From UBA668 sp041178405 (GTDB lineage Bacteria; Actinomycetota; Acidimicrobiia; Acidimicrobiales; Ilumatobacteraceae): a DNA stretch of 7,597 bases. Location of the stretch: positions 1 to 7,597 of the forward strand of contig JBEGVK010000066.1 of assembly GCA_041178405.1 (NCBI GenBank), written 5' to 3'. The notes under the pieces are model-generated. The model was not told the DNA's origin and ran no database searches. It was given only the letters and a program-made list of their open reading frames with translations. Made by a program: the position numbers and the translations under genes. The stretch's first letter is position 1, and each line of letters opens with the position of its first letter. Shown one piece after another: positions 1-5,564 of this stretch.

Positions 1-781
1 CTGTCGCGAGCAGCGCGGGGAGGATCTCGCTGCGCAACTGCCGCAGCGTCACCCGGCTTGCGTGTGTACCGACGTTGATGGATGCGATCACCCGCCCGCG
101 GCGATCGTGGAGCGGTGCCGCCACCGAGCGGATGCCTTCCTCGAGCTCCTGGTCGAGCAGGCACCATCCCTGCTGGCGGACGGTGGCCACCTCGTCGATC
201 AGGGCCTGCACGTCGGTGACGGCTCGATCGGTGCGCGGTGCTGCCGACGCGGCGAACGCCGCCCGCACCTCGTCGTCGGAGCGGCCGGCGAGCATCACCC
301 GGCCCATCGACGTCCACGCTGCGGGCAGCCGGGATCCGATCGAGAGCGAGATCGCCATGATGCGCTGCGTGGGAACGCGGGCGACGTAGACGATCTCGGG
401 ACCGTCGAGGACGCTGGCCGAGACGCTCTCGTGCACCTGCTCGCTGAGCGACTCCATGAACGGCTGGGCGATGTCGGGCAGCTGCAGTGACGACACGTAG
501 GCGTGGCCGAGGTCGAGCACCTTGGGCGTGAGTTCGAACCACTTGCCGTCGGACTCGGCGTAGCCGAGCGCCACCAGCGTGTGCAGCAGGCGGCGGGCGG
601 TTGCACGCGTGAGGCCTGTCGCCTTCGCCACGTCGGCGACGGTCATGAGCGCGTGCTGCGCGTCGAAGGCGCGCAGCACGGCAAGGCCCCTCTCGAGCGA
701 CTGCACGAAGTCGCCGTGCTCGCGCTCGCCCGCATGCACGGCGTCCGGGCGAGGGGAGCGGGTGGAATCGTGAATCGTCAT
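1..781 (-). CDS. IclR-family transcriptional regulator, PcaR/PobR-like (3' end cut by window edge)
   Basis: Reading the minus strand from the ATG at 781-779 gives 260 uninterrupted codons to the left edge. Only the last few residues of a normal 260-280 aa IclR protein should be missing. The N-terminal winged helix-turn-helix covers about residues 25-90. It opens with FVQSLERGLAVLRAF, a signature of the PcaR/PcaU/PobR branch, and its recognition helix is around LTRATARRLLHTLV (57-70). The effector-binding domain follows, with IVYVARVP (130-137), RIMAISLSIGSRLPA (140-154), TSMGRVMLAG (157-166) and LEEGIRSVAAPL (213-224). No other in-frame ATG or GTG lies between this ATG and the upstream stop, which fixes the start; the Shine-Dalgarno is weak. 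It is divergent from the dioxygenase operon and shares the palindrome at 820-855. In known PcaR proteins the effector is 3-oxoadipate, which is also an intermediate of the pathway encoded here. Control of this operon and of itself is inferred from position and operator. Confidence 0.93.
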   Translation of the reverse strand, partial: MTIHDSTRSPRPDAVHAGEREHGDFVQSLERGLAVLRAFDAQHALMTVADVAKATGLTRATARRLLHTLVALGYAESDGKWFELTPKVLDLGHAYVSSLQLPDIAQPFMESLSEQVHESVSASVLDGPEIVYVARVPTQRIMAISLSIGSRLPAAWTSMGRVMLAGRSDDEVRAAFAASAAPRTDRAVTDVQALIDEVATVRQQGWCLLDQELEEGIRSVAAPLHDRRGRVIASINVGTHASRVTLRQLRSEILPALLAT

Positions 782-790
782 CGCGGGCTC

Positions 791-828
791 TTGACGACCA
801 TGCCGACGACCGACATGATTGTTCTAAT
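791..828 (+). promoter_or_regulatory. Candidate promoter of the hydroquinone operon
   Basis: TTGACG (791-796) matches the sigma-70 -35 consensus at 5 of 6 positions. It is followed after 17 nt by CATGAT (814-819, 4 of 6). A second possible -10 is TCTAAT (823-828, 5 of 6), but its -35 would be poor. This is the only AT-richer stretch in the divergent gap and the operator overlaps or abuts it. On the minus strand, TTCGCT (853-848), 18 nt, then TATTAG (829-824) is a weak candidate promoter for the regulator; it lies inside the palindrome, which would allow autoregulation. The elements are seen by eye and transcription starts are not known. Confidence 0.4.
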
Positions 829-855
829 ACCGCACGAGTGTACGCATAGCGAACA
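820..855. promoter_or_regulatory. Palindromic operator, PcaR-box-like, in the divergent gap
   Basis: Two inverted arms lie symmetrically around position 837.5. The left arm is GTTCTAATACCGCAC (821-835). The right arm, read on the minus strand from 854 to 840, is GTTCGCTATGCGTAC. They are separated by 4 nt. Each arm has the form GTTC-N6-CG(C/T)AC, and the outer pair extends to TGTTC/GAACA. As I recall it, the P. putida PcaR recognition sequence is GTTCGATAATCGCAC; each arm matches it at 11 of 15 positions, including GTTC, CG and the final AC. The site lies between a PcaR-like regulator gene and its probable target operon, so it is the best candidate for that regulator's binding site. Binding is inferred. 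Confidence 0.65.
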
Positions 856-873
856 CATCGGTCAACGACGAGC

Positions 874-880
874 AGGAGGT
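874..880 (+). promoter_or_regulatory. Strong Shine-Dalgarno of the dioxygenase small-subunit gene
   Basis: AGGAGGT lies 4 nt before the ATG at 885. It is the best ribosome-binding site in the window and fixes the start of the first operon gene. Leading genes of an operon often carry the strongest site, while the downstream genes here mostly rely on overlaps. Confidence 0.85.
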
Positions 881-884
881 ACCC

Positions 885-1379
885 ATGCCCACGTACGTCA
901 CCAGGTTCGGCTCGCTCGAGTCGTACAAGAAGGGTGGCATCGAGGTCGTCGACGACGATCCGAAGCACTACGCCTTCTCCAACATGTTCGAGGTCGCCTC
1001 GATGTCGAAGCCGTGGGAGAAGGTGGCCGTCGGCAAGAACATGGAGTACGTCCTCGAAGTGATCCGCGCCGAGGGCACCAGCGAATGGCGCACCTGCGCG
1101 CATGACGAGTTCCCGCTGGTGATGGACGGTGAGGTGCGCCTCGACCTGGTCAAGCTCGACACTCCGATGGTGCCGGCCGACAAGAACGGCTCGGTGCGCA
1201 TCGACGGCGAGCCTGCCGGCCGCCCGATGGGCCACATCATCCTGCGCCGCGGCCACCAGGCACTGCTGCCGGCCAACTCGGCGTACCGCTTCACGGCAAC
1301 CTCGCCGAGCGTCATCCTGCTGCAGACAATCCTCGGCGACGACACCATCGAGCGCTGGGCCGACATCTGCCTCAGCTGA
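885..1379 (+). CDS. hapC: Hydroquinone 1,2-dioxygenase, small (alpha) subunit, HapC/PnpC-like
   Basis: This 164-residue protein has the size and sequence character of HapC/PnpC, the small subunit (about 18 kDa) of the two-component Fe(II) hydroquinone dioxygenase. With the product of the next gene it should open the ring of hydroquinone next to a hydroxyl group, giving 4-hydroxymuconic semialdehyde in the cytoplasm. Features typical of this subunit are VTRFGSLESYKKG near the N-terminus (5-17), KVAVGKNMEYVLEVIRAEG (46-64), the cupin-like CAHDEFPLVMDGEV (71-84, with H73 and E75), RRGHQALLPA (121-130, H124) and the ending RWADIC (157-162). The catalytic iron in characterised enzymes sits in the large subunit, so these histidines probably reflect the shared cupin ancestry of the two chains. 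It is the first gene of the operon and has no signal peptide. The start is set by AGGAGGT just upstream. Assignment is from recalled family similarity; substituted hydroquinones are possible substrates. Confidence 0.9.
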   Translation: MPTYVTRFGSLESYKKGGIEVVDDDPKHYAFSNMFEVASMSKPWEKVAVGKNMEYVLEVIRAEGTSEWRTCAHDEFPLVMDGEVRLDLVKLDTPMVPADKNGSVRIDGEPAGRPMGHIILRRGHQALLPANSAYRFTATSPSVILLQTILGDDTIERWADICLS

Positions 1380-1450
1380 GCCGCTGCGCAACCGGCAACC
1401 CACTCCACTCGACACACCGACACGACTGACTCCACACGAGGACACCCACC
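1380..1450 (+). other. 71-nt C-rich, G-poor spacer between the dioxygenase subunit genes
   Basis: The transcript strand of 1381-1450 has 34 C, 12 G, 19 A and 5 T, with repeated CAC/GAC-type triplets. This is clearly skewed relative to the flanking genes. I see no hairpin that would make a terminator. GAGGA at 1438-1442, 8 nt before the ATG at 1451, is a modest ribosome-binding site for the large-subunit gene. Such C>G stretches resemble Rho-utilisation sites, but no function can be shown from sequence. Confidence 0.5.
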
Positions 1451-2431
1451 ATGACCACCATCGACTCCAGCGTCCAGCACAGCGAGCCCAACGAGCAGGG
1501 CTACCGCGAGTTCACCCTCGGCGGCTTCCACTTCCGCCGCGATGAGTTCTTCGTCCACATCACATGGCCGACCGGCATGCACGTGATGAGCGCCGACATC
1601 TTCCTGCGCGCGCTGCAGCGGGATGTGGCGTGGGACTTCTTCTACGGCACGGTGAACTTCGATCATGTCTTCGGCACTGTTAACCACTACGGCACCGTCG
1701 ACATGTTCGCCGGGAGGTTCAACGAGGCCTACCGGAAGAACGAACTCGACCACACCGAGAACTTCGACTCGCCCGTCATCCGCGAGACGTTCAAGGCAAT
1801 GCTCGACGACTGGACCAACGCCTCGTTCGATCCCTTCGCCAGCCCGGCCGAGACCGAGAAGCCCTTCGGCGTGAAGGACGGCAGCAACACCGAGGCCATC
1901 ACCCGCCGCCGAGTGGCCGCTGCCCGCATGGTGGGCGTGCCCGGCGACGAGCAGATCCGCACCGATGCCACGCACCCCGTCAACCGCATGTTCGCCGACG
2001 TCGACCAGAGCGAGCCCGAGGTGCACGCCGAGCCCGGGTTCGAGGGCGAGGTGGCGGCCTTCAACCTGTTCGCCTACCTGAGCCGCAGCGACGTCACGTG
2101 GAACCCCAGCGTGGTCAGCGTGTGCAAGAACAGCCTCTACTGCCCGACGACCGAGGAGTACATCCTTCCCGTGGTCCACGGCAACGACCGCGTCGAGTGG
2201 TTCGTGCAGCTGAGCGACGAGATCGTCTGGGACGTCCAGCACCGCGACACTGGGGCGGCACGCGCCAAGGTCACGATGCGCGCTGGCGACGTAGCCGCCA
2301 TGCCCGGCGACATCCGCCACCAGGGCTACAGCGCGAAGCGCTCGATGCTGCTGGTGTGGGAGAACGGCTCACCCGAGCTGCCCGAGTTGATCCGCACGGG
2401 CAAGGCGAGCGTCTACGCGGTCGACTTCTGA
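1451..2431 (+). CDS. hapD: Hydroquinone 1,2-dioxygenase, large (beta) catalytic subunit, HapD/PnpD-like
   Basis: This 326-residue protein matches the usual length (about 320-340) and recognisable sequence of HapD/PnpD, the iron-bearing subunit of hydroquinone dioxygenase. Hallmarks are FTLGGFHFRRDEFFVHITWP (21-40), the FFYGTVNFDHVFGTVNHYGT region (63-82), DEPEVHAEPGF-like SEPEVHAEPGFEGEV (187-201), YLSRSDVTWNPS (209-220), CPTTEEYILPVVHGNDRVEW (231-250) and DIRHQGYSAKRSMLLVWENG (287-306). The His, Asn and Glu of HGNDRVE (H243, N245, E249) and H290 correspond to residues I recall as the metal site and active site of PnpD from Pseudomonas WBC-3 (H256, N258, E262, H303). All four show the same offset of 13, as expected for a slightly shorter N-terminus. 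The gene follows its partner by 71 nt, with a modest GAGGA ribosome site. No signal peptide or membrane segment is visible. The protein is probably cytoplasmic and acts as a heterotetramer with the small subunit, as in characterised enzymes. Confidence 0.94.
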   Translation: MTTIDSSVQHSEPNEQGYREFTLGGFHFRRDEFFVHITWPTGMHVMSADIFLRALQRDVAWDFFYGTVNFDHVFGTVNHYGTVDMFAGRFNEAYRKNELDHTENFDSPVIRETFKAMLDDWTNASFDPFASPAETEKPFGVKDGSNTEAITRRRVAAARMVGVPGDEQIRTDATHPVNRMFADVDQSEPEVHAEPGFEGEVAAFNLFAYLSRSDVTWNPSVVSVCKNSLYCPTTEEYILPVVHGNDRVEWFVQLSDEIVWDVQHRDTGAARAKVTMRAGDVAAMPGDIRHQGYSAKRSMLLVWENGSPELPELIRTGKASVYAVDF

Positions 2432-2441
2432 CGGGCGGGAC

Positions 2442-3911
2442 ATGACGCACCGCAACCAGCTGTTCATCGACGGCGAGTTCGTCGACGCGCTCGACGGCGC
2501 CACCGTGGAGGTGCTCAACCCCCACGACTGCTCGATCATCACCCACGTCGCCGAGGGCAGGCAGGCCGACATCGACCGAGCCGTCGAGGCTGCGTCGCGG
2601 GCTTTCCCCGCATGGAAGAAGATGATGGCCGCCGAGCGCGGCAGGCTGCTGCTGCGACTCGCCGACGCCCTCGAGGCCAAGGCTGAGGAGTTCGCCCAGC
2701 TCGAGTCGCTCGACACGGGCCATCCCATCAAGGATGCACGCGTGCTCGACGTGCCTCGCACGGCAGCATGCTTCCGCTACTTCGGCGGCATCGCCGACAA
2801 GGTGCAGGGCGACATCATCCCGGTGGATCCCGGGTTCCTCAACTACGTGCAGCGCGAGCCGCTCGGCGTCGTCGGCGCGATCGTGCCCTGGAACTTCCCG
2901 CTGATGTTCTGCGCCTGGAAGATGGGCCCGGCGCTCGCCGCCGGCAACACCGTCGTGCTGAAGCCCAGCGAGCTCACGCCGCTGTCGTCGCTGCGCCTTG
3001 CCGAGCTGATGCACGAGGTCGGCTTCCCGCGTGGCGTGGTGAACATGGTGCCCGGATTCGGCCACACGGCTGGCGAGCGCCTGGCGATGCACCCCGATGT
3101 TCGCAAGATCGCCTTCACCGGCAGCACGGCGATCGGCAGGCGAATCGTCGAGTACTCGGCCGGCAACCTCAAGCGCGTGCAACTCGAGCTGGGCGGCAAG
3201 GGGGCGAACATCGTCTTCGACGACGCCAACCTCACCGCTGCCGTCAACGGCTCGGCCTTCGCCATCTTCCACAATCAGGGGCAGGCGTGCATCGCCGGCA
3301 GCAGGCTCATCCTGCACGAGCGGATCGCCGACGAGTTCCTCGAGCGCTTCCTCGCCCTCGCTGCGTCGATCCGCCTCGGCAACCCGCTCGACCCCGCCAC
3401 CGAGATGGGCCCGCTCACCTCGCCGATGCACCGCGACCGCGTGCTCAGCTACGTGAAGGTGGCGCTCGACGAGGGCGCCGAGATCCTTGCCGGCGGAAAG
3501 GCCCCCGACGACCCGGCGCTCGGCAAGGGCTGCTACATCGAGCCCACCGTGGTGCGGGCCAGGCCCACCGACCGTGTGTGCCAGGAGGAGGTGTTCGGCC
3601 CCTTCGTCACGGTCACCACATTTGCGAGCGACGACGAGGCGCTCGCCATCGCCAACGGCACCGACTACGGACTCGGCGGCGGACTGTGGACCACCAGCCT
3701 GCAGCGAGCCCACCGGATGGCGGCCGAGATGCGCAGCGGCATGGTGTGGGTGAACAGCTACAAGCGCGCCAATCCAGGGTCGCCCTTCGGAGGAACCGGG
3801 CTGTCGGGCTACGGCCGTGAGATGGGCTTCGAGGCCATGCACGAGTACACCGAGGCCAAGAGCGTCTGGATCAACGTCGACGCACAGTTGCCGCCCTGGT
3901 ATCCGCGATGA
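2442..3911 (+). CDS. hapE: 4-Hydroxymuconic semialdehyde dehydrogenase (aldehyde dehydrogenase superfamily)
   Basis: This is a complete 489-residue aldehyde dehydrogenase. All the expected catalytic pieces are present: PWNFP (149-153) with the oxyanion-hole Asn151, KPSE (174-177), FTGST (225-229) of the dinucleotide fold, LELGGK (248-253) with general-base Glu249, NQGQAC (278-283) with nucleophile Cys283, EEVFGPF (382-388) with ribose-binding Glu383, and PFGG (448-451). Glu177 of KPSE is the residue that in this superfamily usually favours NAD+ over NADP+. The superfamily is certain. The substrate is inferred from position directly after the dioxygenase subunit genes and before maleylacetate-processing genes, the same setting as HapE/PnpE, which oxidise 4-hydroxymuconic semialdehyde to maleylacetate. 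It starts 10 nt after the large-subunit gene with a GC-rich, weak ribosome site (GGGCGGGA). Its stop overlaps the next start as ATGA at 3908-3911. Confidence 0.9.
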   Translation: MTHRNQLFIDGEFVDALDGATVEVLNPHDCSIITHVAEGRQADIDRAVEAASRAFPAWKKMMAAERGRLLLRLADALEAKAEEFAQLESLDTGHPIKDARVLDVPRTAACFRYFGGIADKVQGDIIPVDPGFLNYVQREPLGVVGAIVPWNFPLMFCAWKMGPALAAGNTVVLKPSELTPLSSLRLAELMHEVGFPRGVVNMVPGFGHTAGERLAMHPDVRKIAFTGSTAIGRRIVEYSAGNLKRVQLELGGKGANIVFDDANLTAAVNGSAFAIFHNQGQACIAGSRLILHERIADEFLERFLALAASIRLGNPLDPATEMGPLTSPMHRDRVLSYVKVALDEGAEILAGGKAPDDPALGKGCYIEPTVVRARPTDRVCQEEVFGPFVTVTTFASDDEALAIANGTDYGLGGGLWTTSLQRAHRMAAEMRSGMVWVNSYKRANPGSPFGGTGLSGYGREMGFEAMHEYTEAKSVWINVDAQLPPWYPR

Positions 3912-4771
3912 GCGTCATCTGCTCGCTCGCCGAGGCGGTGGCCGAGCACGTGCACAATGGCGACACCGTGTCGATGGAGGGGTTCACCCATCTCATCCCG
4001 CACGCCGCCGGCCACGAGATCATCCGGCAGGGCCGCCGCGACCTGCACCTGGTGCGGATGACGCCCGACATGGTGTACGACCAGCTCATCGGCGTCGGCG
4101 CAGCGCGGGCACTCACATTCTCGTGGGGCGGCAACCCCGGCGTGGGGTCGTTGCAGCGCTTCCGCGATGCCGTCGAGAACGGATGGCCGCACCCGCTGCA
4201 GATCGAGGAGCACAGCCACGCCGGCATGGCGGCCCGGTATGCGGCCGGTGCCGCTGGCCTGCCATTCGCCACGCTCCGCGGCTATGTGGGCACCGACCTT
4301 CCCGAGCACACGGCCACCATCAAGCCGATCCAGTGCCCGTTCACCGGCGACTGGCTCACGGCGGTGCCGGCCATCAATCCCGACGTCACGCTGATCCATG
4401 CCCAGCGGGCCGACCGCCACGGCAACGTGCAGATCTGGGGACTGGTGGGCGTGCAGAAAGAGGCTGTCCTCGCCGCACGTCGCTCGATCATCACTGTCGA
4501 GGAGATCGTCGATGAACTCGAGCCGATGCCCAACGCCGTCGTGCTGCCCGAGTGGACCGTCAGCGCTGTCTGCTGCGTGCCCGACGGCGCGCATCCCAGC
4601 TTCGCGATGGGCTATTCGGTGCGCGACAACGCGTTCTACCGCGCATGGGACGACGTCTCGAAGGACCGCGACCGCTTCGCCGATTGGATCGATCGCCACG
4701 TGCGCGGCACGGCCGACCACGCCGAGTTCCTTCGCTCGGCCGGTGTCTCCCGGGAGACCGTGCATGCCTGA
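3908..4771 (+). CDS. catI: 3-Oxoadipate CoA-transferase subunit A, CatI-like (family I CoA-transferase)
   Basis: The 287-residue product resembles the alpha chain of long-form family I CoA-transferases, as in CatI of the Pseudomonas B13 chlorocatechol/3-oxoadipate pathway and glutaconate CoA-transferase A. It is clearly longer than the roughly 230-residue PcaI. Diagnostic segments are DTVSMEGFTHLIPHAAGHEI (19-38), RRDLHLVRMTPDMVYDQLIG (43-62), FSWGGNPGVGSLQRFRDA (71-88), NPDVTLIHAQRADRHGNVQI (157-176) and VQKEAVLAARRSIITVEEIV (182-201). With the next product it should move CoA from succinyl-CoA to 3-oxoadipate. It overlaps the preceding gene by ATGA with no clear ribosome site, so it is probably translationally coupled. 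It overlaps the subunit B gene by 8 nt. An alternative reading is an IpdA-like ring-opening hydrolase, which shares this fold. The operon context and the catalytic Glu in subunit B favour a true transferase. Confidence 0.87.
   Translation: MSVICSLAEAVAEHVHNGDTVSMEGFTHLIPHAAGHEIIRQGRRDLHLVRMTPDMVYDQLIGVGAARALTFSWGGNPGVGSLQRFRDAVENGWPHPLQIEEHSHAGMAARYAAGAAGLPFATLRGYVGTDLPEHTATIKPIQCPFTGDWLTAVPAINPDVTLIHAQRADRHGNVQIWGLVGVQKEAVLAARRSIITVEEIVDELEPMPNAVVLPEWTVSAVCCVPDGAHPSFAMGYSVRDNAFYRAWDDVSKDRDRFADWIDRHVRGTADHAEFLRSAGVSRETVHA
4752..4757 (+). promoter_or_regulatory. Shine-Dalgarno that sets the subunit B start
   Basis: GGGAGA lies 6 nt before the ATG at 4764, inside the 3' end of the subunit A gene. 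The frame is open far upstream, to an ATG at 4398, so this site is the main sequence evidence for choosing 4764. An overlap of 8 nt with subunit A follows from this choice. Confidence 0.65.
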
Positions 4772-5564
4772 GGCCGCCACCACCACGTCGCCGCACGACG
4801 GAACACCCGCATACAGCGCCGATGAGCTGATGATCGTCAATGCGGCGCGTCGGCTCGGCGCGCTCGCGGCAGCCGGTCGACGTGTGTGCTTCGTCGGCAT
4901 CGGGCTGCCCAGCACCGCCGCCAACCTCGCCCGCCGCCTGTACGACCCCTCGCCGGTGCTCGTGTACGAGTCGGGATGCATCGGATCGAAGCCCACCCGG
5001 CTTCCGCTGTCGATCGGCGACGGCGAGCTGGGCGAGACCGCCGACGCAGTTGTCAGCGTGCCAGAGATCTTCTCGTACTGGCTCCAGGCTGGCCGCATCG
5101 ACGTGGGCTTCCTCGGAGGAGCTCAACTCGACAGGTTCGGCAACATCAACTCGACCGTCATCGGCGACTATCGCTCGCCGCGCACCCGGCTCCCGGGCGC
5201 TGGCGGAGCGCCGGAGATCGCCGCATCCGCAGGGGCGGTGATGGTGATCATGCGCCAGGGCGCCCGGGCCTTCGTCGAGCGCTGCGACTTCCGTTCCTCG
5301 ATCGGGTTCGGCGACGGGCCGGGACATCGCGAGCGGCTCGGACTGCGTGGCGGCGGCCCGCAGTGGGTGGTCACCGACCTCGGAATCCTCACGCCCGATC
5401 CCGTGACGTGCGAGCTCGTGATGAGCGCCCTCCATCCCGGCGTCACCCGCGACGACTGCACGGCCGCCACCGGCTGGAACCTGCGCTTCGCCGACGACCT
5501 CGCTGTCACCGAGGCGCCATGCGACCTCGAGCTCGCCGAACTCCGGGCCCTGAAGTCGGCATGA
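4764..5564 (+). CDS. catJ: 3-Oxoadipate CoA-transferase subunit B, CatJ-like
   Basis: From the ATG at 4764 this gives 266 residues, the size of CatJ and longer than the roughly 215-residue PcaJ. Key features are VCFVGIGLPSTAANLARRLY (41-60), VYESGCIG (67-74), in which Glu69 matches the glutamate that forms the glutamyl-CoA thioester in family I transferases, PLSIGDGELGETADAVV (81-97), IFSYWLQAGRIDVGFLGGAQ (102-121), DRFGNINSTVIGDY (123-136), LPGAGGAPEIAASAG (143-157) and ALHPGVTRDDCTAATGWNLR (222-241). The first 15 or so residues (MPEAATTTSPHDGTP) look like a poorly conserved extension. A later start at Met23 is possible but lacks as good a ribosome site. The gene overlaps subunit A by 8 nt and the reductase gene by ATGA (5561-5564), so the two chains are likely made in balanced amounts. 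The partner substrate, 3-oxoadipate, is inferred from the neighbours. Confidence 0.87.
   Translation: MPEAATTTSPHDGTPAYSADELMIVNAARRLGALAAAGRRVCFVGIGLPSTAANLARRLYDPSPVLVYESGCIGSKPTRLPLSIGDGELGETADAVVSVPEIFSYWLQAGRIDVGFLGGAQLDRFGNINSTVIGDYRSPRTRLPGAGGAPEIAASAGAVMVIMRQGARAFVERCDFRSSIGFGDGPGHRERLGLRGGGPQWVVTDLGILTPDPVTCELVMSALHPGVTRDDCTAATGWNLRFADDLAVTEAPCDLELAELRALKSA

Noticed and set aside
782..884. Possible small RNA or leader peptide in the divergent gap
   Set aside because: Short ATG frames here stop quickly or run into the regulator's antisense, and the visible structure is explained by operator and promoter elements.
503..1105. Plus-strand open frame of 200 codons running through the regulator, the divergent promoter and into the first operon gene
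   Set aside because: It is antisense to the IclR gene, crosses the operator and overlaps the small-subunit gene out of frame; Arg/His/Gly-rich with no family resemblance.
1380..1450. Possible intrinsic terminator between the dioxygenase genes
   Set aside because: No GC-rich hairpin followed by a T-run is present, and the second subunit must be co-expressed.
968..2320. Minus-strand open frame of 450 codons antisense to the dioxygenase genes
   Set aside because: High-GC shadow: it overlies two well-recognised genes on the plus strand, its translation is a low-complexity Val/Ala/His/Gly-rich string with no known motif, and it has no plausible ribosome site.
2271..3842. Minus-strand open frame of 523 codons antisense to the aldehyde dehydrogenase
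   Set aside because: Same codon-bias artefact; the opposite strand encodes a complete aldehyde dehydrogenase with every catalytic motif.
4398..4763. Upstream extension of the subunit B reading frame to an ATG at 4398
   Set aside because: The extension is out of frame with the conserved subunit A coding sequence and reads as Ser/Arg/Pro-rich nonsense; homologous subunits start near 4764 where a ribosome site exists.
3809..5098. Minus-strand open frame of 429 codons antisense to the CoA-transferase genes
   Set aside because: Composition-driven shadow without recognisable domains; plus-strand genes are certain.
4886..5560. Upstream extension of the maleylacetate reductase frame to an ATG at 4886
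   Set aside because: It lies wholly within the CatJ-like gene in another frame and is Arg-rich; the family N-terminus begins at 5561.
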